Below, in pieces: positions 44,501 to 54,965 of a stretch of DNA of 64,000 nt. This DNA comes from Ornithodoros turicata (Eukaryota > Arthropoda > Arachnida > Ixodida > Argasidae), in the NCBI RefSeq assembly GCF_037126465.1, contig NC_088203.1, positions 85,870,668 to 85,934,667 of the forward strand, in the 5' to 3' direction. A program made the translations under genes and the position numbers. The notes beneath the pieces are model-generated. The model was not told the DNA's origin. It saw only the letters and a list, made by a program, of their open reading frames with translations, and searched no databases. How positions within the stretch are numbered: the stretch's first letter is position 1; every line of letters begins with the position of its first letter.

Positions 44501-45647
44501 AAGTTCTCTCCCACCTGCTGCCACTGTGGTGCTCTTGAGGATCTGAAGCACATTCTTCTTCATTGCCCCCACTACCAACCTTCCCGAACCGCGCTCTCCG
44601 AGTCTCTTAGTCAGCTGGACTCTCACCCCTTCTCCCTATCAAAATTGCTTGGTCCTTGGCCCAATCCATGCCCAGCAACGATCTGCGCTTAGAGCTCTTT
44701 TGAGGTTTCTGGACACCATCGGACTTCAATCGTTATTGTGAAGGGGATCATTATTTTATTCCCCCCCTCCCCACCAGCAATGGGGTAGAGTACCGCCTCT
44801 GACAATGAACCTCCCCACTTTCCATTTCAAAATAAAGCTGTTGTTGTTGTTGATATTGAGGTGCGGTCAGGACATCCGGAACACCCCTCTCCCTCGGTCT
44901 AGCGGGGGGGTTGTAGGGAGAAGGTGCGGTCAGCCTGCGCTGAAGTGGCGGCTCGAACCGCCAGGATTATTGGCGAAGTTACCCCATCTCCCTGGATCAG
45001 CGGCTTTGAGCAGACATAGGTGTCACACATACGGGATCCCAACACACACCCGTCCTCGGGATGAAAATCCCGTGCAAATTCTGGTTGCATGGGCTACCAA
45101 AAAGCCAAAGCCAGCACCTTTACGAAGGGCAGCCACCCTGCTCCAGCACCCCCTCCAGCTTATGTGCTACTTCTACTAGTACTATATCAAAACTTCTGCT
45201 GTCGAGACGGCCAAGTGGAGATCTCAACCTATTCCTTCAGCATTCTTTGGTGTGTGATCCTGGTGCAGTGTAACGCGTTAACTCTCTTTTTCTCTGTTTT
45301 TTTTTTTTTTTTTTTACTGTCACACACACTGCAATTACTGCCAACAGTAACTCCGTTTCACCCAAACGCATGGGCACACGTTACATGGGCAAAGTACTCA
45401 CGCATTAAGCTAGTTTTTGCATGCGATGCTCTGTATCTTACCTTGAACTCGAAGTCTTGCAGGGGTGTAGCCGGTGGCAGAAGAGATGAGCGGAGGACAT
45501 TGTCCACGAAGAGGTTCACTTTCAGAGAACTGGTGGTGGGAGCCTTGGTCCACACTGCGAGGACTGTACGTATAACAAGAAAGAAAATACGCAAGAACCA
45601 ATACCTAGAGGAGCTGAAGCAGCGACCAGAAGGAGACCCAGTAGCAT
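38217..45647 (-). CDS. Secreted ~219-aa protein, group 7 allergen/TULIP-like (paralogue 2)
   Basis: Four exons (45605-45647, 45442-45563, 38874-39078, 38217-38506, read right to left) join into 660 nt, giving 219 residues plus stop. A signal peptide (MLLGLLLVAASAPL) is followed by NLFVDNVL and LQDFEFK, MTNRQLKAKF, a Cys pair (DEDCGDP and TVVCSV) with NIT and NAT glycosylation sites, then KGDTLFG, FEATVRPG and a helical end TPFPRV-like (SAPFPAF). The order of all these blocks matches paralogue 1, so the two arose by tandem duplication, although they are strongly diverged. Extracellular lipid binding is inferred only from the provisional family. The large intron between exons 2 and 3 (39079-45441) holds a LINE and several MITEs. 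A poly(A) signal lies 33 bp after the stop. Confidence 0.83.
38874..39078 (-). CDS. Secreted protein 2, exon 3
   Basis: The acceptor is tataccca-g|GTT, and the donor TTTG|GTACGG is seven codons further on than in paralogue 1. It encodes VKKTGMTNRQLKAKF, the Cys pair, NITV and NATYDAEIKGDTLF, ending at phase 1. Confidence 0.88.
39488..39691. mobile_element. Palindromic MITE, copy 3
   Basis: The ends are CACTCCCTTAGAAATGAAC and GTTCATTTTTAAGAGTG. The two halves are inverted, with tttgttgaaaacaggaggcg facing cctcccgttttcaacaa. This copy is shorter in the centre than copies 1 and 2. It lies in the large intron of secreted protein 2. Confidence 0.82.
39765..39965. repeat. Dispersed repeat, copy 2
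   Basis: This is the counterpart of 34205-34405, with a C-run and a CA microsatellite at 39908-39937 inserted before gacgaaattctgggtaaac. It lies in the intron between exons 2 and 3 of secreted protein 2. Confidence 0.75.
41014..42506. mobile_element. TIR element with GTGTATAAxGCGC termini
   Basis: The left end is gtactttccggtgtataatgcgcgcac; the right end, inverted, reads taccgtattttccggtgtataa and gcgcac. Extra copies of gcgcgttatacatgga lie inside near 42061 and 42431. A block of aacacc/ggtgtt repeats between 41105 and 42035 looks like a second nested element. There is no coding capacity. Confidence 0.55.
43095..44850 (+). pseudogene. I-clade-like LINE, 5'-truncated, with RNase H and zinc knuckle
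   Basis: Frames broken by stops give RT C-terminal blocks (RFHRFLGVVIDWDLRGARHI, VRATVLYSLPIL, LGVPRMAET), an RNase H domain (VVFTDSKSALQAIENSG, LQWVPAHCGVLGNEQADSAA), and the C-terminal CCHCGALEDLKHILLHCPHY knuckle. The 3' end finishes aataaag and (TTG)n at 44820-44850. RNase H after RT places it in the I/R1/LOA group. The copy is in the large intron of secreted protein 2 and is dead. Confidence 0.88.
45442..45563 (-). CDS. Secreted protein 2, exon 2
   Basis: The acceptor is tacgtacag|TC and the donor is TTCAAG|GTAAGA, phase 1 to 0. It encodes a Thr/Ser-rich start, then NLFVDNVLRSSLLPPATPLQ and DFEFK. The intron before it is only 41 bp (45564-45604), which is short but has consensus ends. 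Confidence 0.82.
45605..45647 (-). CDS. Secreted protein 2, exon 1 (signal peptide)
   Basis: ATG at 45645-45647, hydrophobic MLLGLLLVAASAPL, donor CTAG|GTATTG, phase 1. The phase is the same as exon 1 of paralogue 1. Confidence 0.82.
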
Positions 45648-45989
45648 CCTGTTCACCGGGCTGCGGCAAAGCCACTGTGGCTCAAAGGTATTGTTCTGCG
45701 CTTAGCCTGCCCGACAATGCAATGGGAGAGCAGCGCTACCCGATCGCGTCCTGCCTCCCAGAAAGCCGAGAAAAGTCCCCGTTCATGGCGTCATATTCAC
45801 GCCTTGTATGGTCTATATGGTCTAACGTAATGTGAACAGACGTCCAGATTTAGGTCCCGCTTTTACGGTTGTGGTCCCGCTGTCCCACTAGCCTACTTGT
45901 GGTACAGCGTTGTCACCAGCTTTTGGTTGGACCGAACCCCGAATTTTAAGAAATAATAAAAAATATGCGGCTAAATAAGGGTTTTCTAC

Positions 45990-46110
45990 ACTCTATAAAC
46001 AGAACTTCACCGCATAGCACGCTGTGCTCCAACCATTGCCAAGAAGAATGATAGCGTTATCTCTTCTGATTGGAAGAGAGAGGGGACGTACGCCTTTTTG
46101 TGGCAATTTT
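45990..46110. mobile_element. Half copy of the palindromic MITE
   Basis: The left half has actctataaacagaacttca and ccgcatagcacgct, then gacgtacgcctttttgtggcaatttt. The right half was not found; LINE sequence follows. Confidence 0.6.
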
Positions 46111-46129
46111 CATATCCAAATTGTGTGTG

Positions 46130-47110
46130 CGTGCGTGGTGTGCGTGGTGTGCATGGTGTGCGTGTAAGACATCTTGTGCTGCTGTCGCCAGAGATCCCGT
46201 AGTAAACATGGTAGCTAGGCTCTGTAACGCACATTTTGAGTCGCTATACATGGTCCAGCGAGCAACTGAAGATTGTGAGTTGATGAAACTTAGTGCCAAG
46301 AGGACTCCATAAAGTTCAGCCGCACCGCTCTCTCGATATTCGCCTCCGGGATAACAAATGCACACGAGGAAACGGATGATGTCGTAGAGGCATCCGTGAA
46401 AATCTGCATCCTGCCTGCGGAGCTGTTTAGTAGCTCAAGACTGAACTGACGAAGAACATGCGTTGGTATATCCTTCTTTCCCTGGAGTCCAGGCACGCTA
46501 ATTCTTACGTCAGGAGGCTGCAGGACCCATGTTGGGATATCCGGTAATGCATATGGCTTGTGCTTCGGAACCACGTTGTGTCTGGATAGCTTGGGTAAAA
46601 GAAGAGTGGTGACGACTCAATGGCTCGAAGCTGAGGATGGCGATGGTGACGCGCTGCCAACCGCACGTAGTGGCGGAACGTTTCTTGCATCCTGAGAGCT
46701 GATACAGGTGGTTCCCGTGCTTCTGTCATGGCTAAAGCGTTTGACGTCGCTCGAGGAAGGCCAAGACAGAGTTTGACGCCCTTTGCTAGGATTGACTCTA
46801 ACACTTTCTCTGTGGTAACAGGGAGGTTGTGTATCAGGGGAATGTGATGAGCAACCATCTGACTTATAAGAAATCGGTGAACGCGGAGCACTGCCCGAGG
46901 AGATGTGCCCCACCGGGAACCGCATAAGTAACGAAGAACATTAAGACGACTCTCAGCTCTTGCTTTTAGACAGCGCACCTCCGCTACCCATGACAAACTC
47001 CGGTCGAGAGTAACGCCGAGAAAGCGGTGATGTGGTACACGACGTACCTGATGATGACCAATTTGTAGTTGAAATCTCTTAAGATGGCGACGCGTAAAAG
47101 GCAGCATATT
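46130..47110 (-). pseudogene. RNase H-bearing LINE, second copy
   Basis: The reverse strand encodes VPHHRFLGVTLDRSLSWVAE, AKGVKLCLGLPRATSNALAM, then GRMQIFTDASTTSSVSSCAF and AAELYGVLLAL with MYSDSKCALQSL. These are the RT C-terminal and RNase H blocks in the same order as the 43095-44850 element, but with frameshifts. It is 5'-truncated and ends before the zinc knuckle. Confidence 0.85.
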
Positions 47111-47159
47111 GCAGTCTTTTCTGAAGACAGGTCCATGTCTCTCTCCAGGAGGAAGTGCA

Positions 47160-47470
47160 CACTAGAACTTCTTCGTATTTCGTTGACTATTCCTTGTGTA
47201 TATCACCAAAAAGCTGCACTACCATCTCCAGTGCTGCAACATAGTCTGTCTCTGATGGAGAGGCATCGTGCTAGGATCGCAATTTTCACAGATGGGTCGA
47301 TGTCAACGTCTGGGTCTTCATCAGCATTTGTTGTACCACAGCACATCAGAGATGGATCGAATGGCAAGGCATTCCCACAGAACACCGTCGACAACAGCGG
47401 AATGGGTAGCCATGCAGCTGACAATGCATTATGTGGCCGCACGCCAGGTGCCTGGGCAATAGGTCACATA
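47160..47470 (+). pseudogene. LINE RNase H fragment, opposite orientation
   Basis: The plus strand encodes ARIAIFTDGSMSTSGSSSAF and VVPQ, the start of an RNase H domain, with frame breaks afterwards (AEWVAMQLTMHYVAARQ in another frame). It abuts the reverse-oriented LINE at 47110 head to head. Confidence 0.72.
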
Positions 47471-48604
47471 TTGCGATGCCGGTATCCAAGGCATAACATC
47501 ATTCTTGGGAAGTGGCTGTATGGCGCCAATAGTACGGGACATTCTCATCGCATGCAAGGAAGCAGTATAGATAGTGGCCACGACATATAAAGCAACACGC
47601 TCGCGTACGGTACCGCGTTAACGCGTCGGGCGCAGAATCGCGTTCGGTTTCGGGTACGGCATTGGGGAAACGCGGCCCGGTGTGTTGCTGAAACGTCTTC
47701 GTCGACACTGGTGACCCTTTCTTCAAGTTGTAAGTAAATTTCGTTCAGAAAATATTCGTAACTTTTAATATCCACGACATAGAGAATTCACATTATGATA
47801 TAGTGGATATAGAAAATATCAATCCATTCGATTAAATTCTCTGTCATCATGAAATAATGCTCGTCAAAGTGAGCGAACTCAAGCTTGCGTATTGTGAAAT
47901 TACACAATCTACAACACTGATCGTAACTCGCGACATCTGTTCAAATTTCAATTAAACTCTTGCTGATGTGTGGTAGTCGCCACTTCTCCTGAATGTGAAT
48001 CGATAAATTTTAGCATTTAAGCCGCAATCAAATATATTGTATAGTATGTGTGACTATATGTATGCAGAACTTTTTAATCTATATCTTTTAAAAAATGCAA
48101 GAAATAACATGCAGTTTTGGCTTTGAAAATTTAAAAAAAGAAAATGATCTTTAATGTTGAGTTTGCGTTTTACAATGGTTATGAGCTAAAATCTTCTAAA
48201 ATTAAAGTACGCCCCTGCCCAGGTGCGAACCTCGTTATCAATGTAATGTTTTTGTTTGTAATGTTTGTGACTGTTCCTGGATTAAGTTGTTTTGCCAACT
48301 GTAGGATGGGACAAGCGCAAGTCTTGCCCACATCATGTTTCAAAAATAGTGCGTACTGCCCTCGCCTTATAAACGAAGAGCAGGTATAGCAGCCCAGCAA
48401 ACCATATACGTCCCAGGTACATCCTGGCGATATCGCCAATTGGGTGTCAGGATATCCATGGGAGCTTCACAGAGAGCCCGTTTGCGTAGAAAGTACATCC
48501 ATGCGACTGTCAGATGTCGTTCTTGCAGTTGAGTTGAGTTCTACAGCCATGCGGACATCCTCTCGAAGAAAGTGTGCAACTACAAGATGACTGATTACCT
48601 AAAG
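47471..48604. other. Intergenic, AT-rich, nothing recognised
   Basis: No coding signature, repeat family or RNA gene was seen. A CG-richer patch at 47600-47700 is non-coding as far as I can tell. Confidence 0.5.
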
Positions 48605-49125
48605 TTCAGTAATTAACTTTTTAATTAGGGTATTTCGGGCAAAAGTGAGATAGCAGATTGAGAGACTATATCCTAATCAAGTCCTGAAACACACACGTGC
48701 GTTAGAATATCAATTCCCGAATTTCGATATGCAAATGAGGCGAAACCGAAACCGCCGCGACCGGGAACGCGAGAAGTACAGCGCTCATTCACATCAAAGG
48801 GCCACGTGATTTGGAGCGATGGAGATGATTGGAGTAGGTGCCGCTCAGCTGACGCTTTCCGGCCTAGATAAGCCACCACCCACCACCACCACCACGACCA
48901 CCACCGTCGGCGAGGGTGACGCGCTTCTCAGGCGCGCTTTTTTGGCTCATTTGCATTTCGGTTTTCGGCTCATTTGTATATCAAAATAAGGGGATGGATA
49001 TTTTAACGCACGGCATGTTTCAGGATTTTTTAAACGTGCAATGGCGTTCAACGAGGATATAGTCTCTCAATCTGCCATCTCGTTTTTGCCCGAAATACCC
49101 AAGTTAACGACTTAATGAATTTCAC
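48605..49125. mobile_element. TIR element, ~520 bp, ~110-bp inverted ends
   Basis: The left gggtatttcgggcaaaagtg and cagattgagagactatatcc are mirrored on the right, on the reverse strand, by gggtatttcgggcaaaaacg and cagattgagagactatatcc. Inner blocks (atatgcaaatgagg and ctcatttgcatttcgg) also pair. The centre is a CCACCA-rich run. Non-coding. Confidence 0.82.
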
Positions 49126-50041
49126 GTTATTAGTTATGTTGTATAGTTACAAACTCTCTTCCACAGGAAGTCCGCCTGGCCGTAGAACTCAACTGCAAAA
49201 ACAACATTTATGCTGCATTCATAGCTTTTTATAAAAATTCTGTAGAAACTTTTTAAAAAAATAACACCCTGCATAATGTCAGTTGCACTATCAGATGACA
49301 GAAAATGAGGGTGGGAGGGTGCAAAGACATCCAATCCCCTCCTTGTAACGCACCTGCTGGTCAACTCTCTGGGCCTTAAAAGGGTATTAAAGTACAAAAC
49401 TTCCTCCTCGTGGCCAATTAACAATGTTACCTTGACAGCAACATAGAAGGAACCTTGGCACCTTTAGTGACTCTTTAAATTCCTTGTGACCCAGCTTGAC
49501 CGGCTGTGTGTGCAAGATAGTGAATGCCTAACTCTGGTTCACCACCGTATGCTCGTATGCCGTACCGTTCGTATGCTTCAGGTAACCAAGTTTAGCACCT
49601 GCCCCTTCTCATTATGTCGCAAGGACCCGCCTGCTCAGCAAGCCCGTCACATACCCGGATTGAACACGGTGAACACAAAATATTGAACTGTGTTTATTAT
49701 ATATACTTTTTTTTTCACAGGCAGATAAAAATAGTACACAACAATCTGCATTTAAGTTTTTTTTTCTCTCAACACTGCCAACTTCCTCTAACAAGCAGCA
49801 CAATGTGCAGTCTCAAAATTGGTCATTGGCTACTGTGTGGTCTCAAATGTTGGTAAGAAAAGGCTGGCATGGGCTTAGACACTCTCTTGACGACCAGGTA
49901 ATCCACTAGGCTTGGCAAGAAGCAAAAACTAGGACAACAACTGCATGCTGTGTCTGCTAGCTAAGAGAGGCTCCTCGTAGCAATAAACAAACACTGCCAG
50001 ACAAACGTGCAATCCGACAAAAAAAGAAAAAAAGAATCCAC
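49126..50041. other. Intergenic, nothing firmly recognised
   Basis: Only a short cctttagtgactctttaaa motif (about 49460), related to similar snippets near 9655 and 12845, and T-runs were noticed. It could include distal Mef2 3' UTR, but no boundary is visible. Confidence 0.4.
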
Positions 50042-50482
50042 CTAACTTTTGTTACCAGGACAATTCCCCAAACTGGGCACACTTCCATCAAACACATCAA
50101 GGATAATACAAGCAGCAGACTGCAATAAAGATCTTTCCCACTTTGGCTGCAGACTAAAAGACCCACAATCAGTAGGCCGACTTATGAGCAGATTAACTAA
50201 CGGCTGCAGAGTAGAGCAGTCAAATTCTGACGACAAAATATGCTCTGCTTCAGTTAAACAAACTGGTATCTTTAAGCTGTTGATTGTGCAGAACGGGAGG
50301 CGGGATCTGCTTGGTCCTGGCTTACTAAATGCTCTCGAGGTAATCAGTCCAGAATAGAGGACACGACTTGGGCGAGAGCTCCTCAGCCTCTGCCCTGAAA
50401 GAAGGGCCCAAAATTTCTCCTTGCTCTTATCTTTGAAATGAGGAGTCCCATTAAGAAAAAGCCTCATGTGAAGGTGCACCAC
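50042..50482 (-). CDS. Unrecognised 146-codon ORF, probably not a gene
   Basis: This is an open frame from ATG to stop on the Mef2 strand, with several Cys and Ser/Leu-rich segments (TINSLKIPVCLTEAEHILSS). No domain, signal peptide or paralogue was recognised. It lies directly left of a MITE and downstream of Mef2. It could be a chance ORF, repeat-derived, or part of the Mef2 3' UTR. Confidence 0.15.
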   Translation of the reverse strand: MVHLHMRLFLNGTPHFKDKSKEKFWALLSGQRLRSSRPSRVLYSGLITSRAFSKPGPSRSRLPFCTINSLKIPVCLTEAEHILSSEFDCSTLQPLVNLLISRPTDCGSFSLQPKWERSLLQSAACIILDVFDGSVPSLGNCPGNKS

Positions 50483-50485
50483 TAG

Positions 50486-50763
50486 ACCTCTACCTGAGAA
50501 ACGTCATCATGACGTTGGTAGACAGACTGAAACCGAAACAAATCGGAAGGGGTTCCACGAATGGGCACTTGTTCGCGTTGCCTCCTACTGAAAGAAAAGT
50601 AGGACCGAAGGTCGCGTCCCTTTCAGGGACCATCGTAGTCCCCTCGAGACCGTGGCTTTCGGGCGCGACCTTGATCGCCCCTAGCTTCGAGCGCAGTTCA
50701 AGTCTACCAAATTGGTGGCGCTGTCGAACACTATGACGTCATTTGTTTACAAACAGGGAGAGG
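50486..50763 (+). mobile_element. ~280-bp MITE, copy 2
   Basis: The ends are CCTCTACCTG and CAGGGAGAGG (inverted CCTCTCCCTG). It shares the whole length with 35551-35833 in the opposite orientation, at high but not full identity. The target duplication is not clear. Confidence 0.82.
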
Positions 50764-53700
50764 CCTATTGGAAATTTTGAGGGATAGGGGCAGGTTGAAA
50801 CCCCACCGCCCACACCTAAGGTTATAATCCAGAGTACTCTTCTGCAAGTAATATGATTGCCCACATTCCATATGATCAGATTTATATTTTCTGATTGACA
50901 AGTTATTATACTAGCCAAATAAGTCACTACATGGAAAGATGAACAGTGACAAATACCACATGGCAGCAGGAAACAAGGGCACCACGAATTCCAGGAAATA
51001 CTGCTTCAATAATCGAGAGGTGCTCTTGTCACCAGACTAACTACCAAATGAGAATGCCTTTGTGCAACTTTCAATAGGCACACAATGCAAACACATCACA
51101 AAAACTTGTTCGACACACTGGTAACAAAAGCTGGCGGAACATGTCATAAATCCACACATCTCTTCTTGCAGTGTAGCTAAGACAGGCCTCCTTGTTACAG
51201 CAACTCACAAGGAATTCTCTCTTTTTCCTGTGCAAAGGAACAAGTTAAGTACATTGCCCCAACGTGCCCACATGCACTCATCCCCTTATAGGGGGCTAAG
51301 TCGATGGTCACTAAGTACTAGTGCATGAGGGACAATAAGGCTGAACAAGGAACACGACTATAAGTAGGTATCAAACACTATTGCACAGAAAGGGAGGTAG
51401 TTTTGACACTACGTATTATGAGCTTTTAGTCATTTTTGATGTTTTCTTTTTTCTTTTTGTATTGCACAATGCTTTTGATTTCCTCAGTGCAAGAGGGAGC
51501 ACTGAAAACTTTTGATTGAGTCTTGTTTAATCTTTGATTGAAGCATGCAAGCTCAAGCTTACGCTCAATCCTGCACTGCGACTACTCTATTGCGGCTGTG
51601 ACGAAACGGCGTCAAATCCAGTTAGGTTTCAAACTTTGGGACTGCTTTTGGAAAATATGATGATGCAGCTTACAAACTAGAAACTGTTCCATTTGTCTTC
51701 CATTGCATAATGCTATTTACCGCAAATTTTGAATGGCCAGCATTCAATGCAAACTCTATTACTTTGTAGAGACCTGTGACAGGAATATGCAGACTACCTC
51801 TTGTTACCTCTATGGCACACTCAATCCAAGGGTTGCAAATTAAGATGTTACATCTCCCATTAATCAATCTCGTATTCCATTGTCCAACAGCATTTCTTTT
51901 CAGCATCATTGTCAAAGATGGTAATAGTCAATGAAGTCACTATGATGGTAATGGTCAGTGAAGTCACCATGTGCATGTCATGGTTTACTTATCTAATTGT
52001 ATTCGCACTGCAGCAGTGTTGTCTGGTATCTCACACACACTTGCATCATAATTTACATCCAGGGAGCAACATTTTTCTGCGTAATTTGATGCTGTGTTCT
52101 CAAACAGACACTCATTCCAACGGAAGCCATGCCTGTTAAGGTTACGGTCCTCTCGGTCATGATTGTTCTTAGATCCTTGTGTTTTGGGGTTTCATGTTTT
52201 TCAAAAATTAGGAAGCAAAAAGTGTGGTTTTATTTCAGGAGCTGTAAAGCTGGGTAAAATCTGGAGATATCGTGTGGAAGAGCCGATTTCCGGGTGGAAA
52301 GTAAAACGAAGGAGTACTTCTCGCGCTTCAGGTGAACACAAGATGGCGAGTGTCTGCGTTGAATGTGCAGTTCTTAGCGCCCTCAAGTGCCTGTATCGGT
52401 GGATGAATTAGCAAGTTCAAAAACGAGTTCTGTCATGTCGAACCCTACAACACAAGGCTCCAATCATGTTGCGTGTCGCTAAACATGTCGCTAAAAGTAA
52501 TGACTGATTTCATTCAGCCATTAACACGTTTCTCCCTATCTTCTACTTATCGGCGCAGGTGGTAGTTACCAAAGGAACCACGAATGTGAGGGATACGAAT
52601 ACAGGACAGCCCAAAAGTGGAATCGTTCTTTCCTTTTTACGCGCGGAGCATTGTATGTTTAAATATCCCGCGTGAATCAAAGATCATACAGCAACAGTCC
52701 AACAGTCCTACTGGCCATTGCATCTCAACAATGCAAAAGATGCAAAACTGTGCATGAACAATGGCATGAACACTTTTCATTCCAACATCAGAAAAACAAT
52801 TCCCCATACACATGTTCCGGAGAGTCGACAGCCTGTTCGGACCACAAGCAACGTGATCGAGAGAGTCAAATTGGTTAATAAAATTGTCTTAATTTACAAC
52901 CCTACTAAGGACACATCATCATTTCCATACTTTTTTTTACAAAAGACCCATGGCACACAGCATCCATAGATTCACCTACAGAGCTGAATATAAACATTTA
53001 CAAGATTTTATACATAGTACATAAACTGCAACAATATATTATAGTGCATACAGGATGCATTAAAAAAAAATCGGCAAATATATTAACGTCTTCCACACAC
53101 AAAGAACAAACACAAGCGTCTCTAAGGTATATGTAAGCATGCTCGCAGAGGCATGCTTTCGCTTGAATCGCAAATGCGCACAGCATTTGTCAATATAAAC
53201 TCTGTGTGCCATGCCAGCCTTTTCACCTGGCTAAAAAAAAAAAAAAGTGAAGGAACAGAATAAATACAAAAAAAGAAAAAGAATGGGCGGAGGGAAGAAT
53301 GTGATACACCTGTCCGCCACAGGTGAAGACAAAAGCTCTCCACAAACACTACTTCCGACACATCGCATTTGGCTACATCAGCTTCAAACACATTCTTCCT
53401 CATTGCTGCATCTTTCACACACGATGGCATTACAGATGCAGTTGTCAACCTCTACAATAAAACACTCCCTCACCTTGTTAAGGCATTGGTCTTTGTCTGC
53501 TAGGATGCTCAACAATTATGAAAAGTGTGTCGGGGGGGGAACCACCTGGCAGCAGAAAAACCTCTAAGATGATTTCTGCACAGACAATGGCCTAACGGAA
53601 CGACCCATCTTAAATCCTGCAAAAAGTGTGTGCTCAAAAAGAAAAGAATGAAAATGTAGGTCTACTTGAGAAGGAGGAGGAAATGGTGCAACACATCTCA

Positions 53701-54685
53701 AAAGCTTGACTGGCAGAAATGATTGTAAAAATGATTTCAAAACCGGCGATCGAGGTGAAATGTAAAAAGTTGAATGTCTGCCGTGCAACCCCACGCGTTT
53801 GCGTATGAAATATATATTTATATATATATATGTATAGTCCAACAACATGGCGTCACCATTGTACAGGGTATTTCATGTTGGTTCATTTGTCAAAGGCACA
53901 CAAGCACTACGGTTACTAAACACGTGCAGTTTCCACGGGTGTAGTTCTTTCTCATGTGATGTCACTAAGAACGGAAGGAAAGAACGTGCGCACACAAAGG
54001 ATGGGGGGGCAACAACTCTGCTCAAAGAGAGCTGCCTCTCTGAAGCCCGAGCACGGAGATCAACAACGACTGGCAGTCATCCAAAAATATGACACTAACA
54101 TTTAAGCTACGCTCCTTGGACCGACTGCCCGTGGGGAAAAATCGGGGGACCATCAACGTGTGTCCTAGCGGCTTCCGGTACAAAAAGTCGACGGGTTTCT
54201 ACGTGTCCTCTACTTACGGCTATCGGGCTGTGATCCCTCTTCCGGGCCAAAAAAACACTACCAGTCTATGCGTTTTCTACGGAGCAGGGAGGATTTCTTT
54301 AAAGGCAGATGATCACATGAAATCTGAGTGTCGTGCGCTGGGTGTGCAAATATCCGCAGACAATTCCGTGTAGGCGTGCGCTCTTTTTCCTACTTGCTAT
54401 GGTACATTCTTTTTTTTTGTCAAAACACGCGTGTCGCTCTTATGTACAACGGCCGAGCGAGTTTCTCTCGGCGGAAAGAAACCTCCGTGTTATGCGCATG
54501 ACAATCGCCAGATCAAAGAGGATGTTGACCTTTTTCTTTGATAAAGACCGGGCATTCATTGGGAAGGATGACAATGGTGGTATGCACCCCAAAAAATGGC
54601 AAGCTCGTGATGTTGTTCCACTCTCTTGACGGGACAAGATAATGCACACTTTTTTTTTGTCTGCTACCGTCGACGGTGGCCACCT
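50764..54685. other. Region downstream of Mef2 (3' UTR and intergenic)
   Basis: No protein-coding signature was seen. A long 3' UTR for Mef2 on the reverse strand is plausible, because this part is poor in recognisable transposons apart from short A/T runs and a TA tract at 53805-53835. No polyadenylation signal could be chosen with confidence (one candidate on the reverse strand is at 52232-52237). Confidence 0.4.
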
Positions 54686-54965
54686 TTATGTGGGCCAACC
54701 GTCGGTTAAGCGTGGACGTTTGGGGTTGTCGTAATCTCCTGTGGGATCTGGCGATGACGAAGTCGACGGCGTGAGCGGCTGCTGCCCCGGCGGAGATGGA
54801 TGTGCCGAGGAGGGCCGGCCGTGCATCGAGGGCCCGTCGCCTCGCGGAGGAGAGATGGGTTCGCTCTTGATGCGGATGGGCATTGGAGACGAGGCAGGGG
54901 GCGGGGTGGCGCTCCCTAGCGAGAGGTGTTGCGAGAGCACATTGGGACTGGTGCCCCCTCCACTA
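54686..54965 (-). CDS. Mef2: Mef2 last exon
   Basis: It starts after a tandem acceptor (gtagtag; exon start 54965 or 54962) and ends in TAA at 54686-54688. It encodes VLSQHLSLGSATPPPASSPM, IRIKSEPISPPRGDG, a Pro/Ser-rich stretch and NPKRPRLTDGWPT. Confidence 0.95.

Noticed and set aside
45089..45835. 248-codon plus-strand ORF
   Set aside because: It overlaps exons 1 and 2 of secreted protein 2 in antisense and includes a T-run; the reverse-strand gene model explains the conservation.
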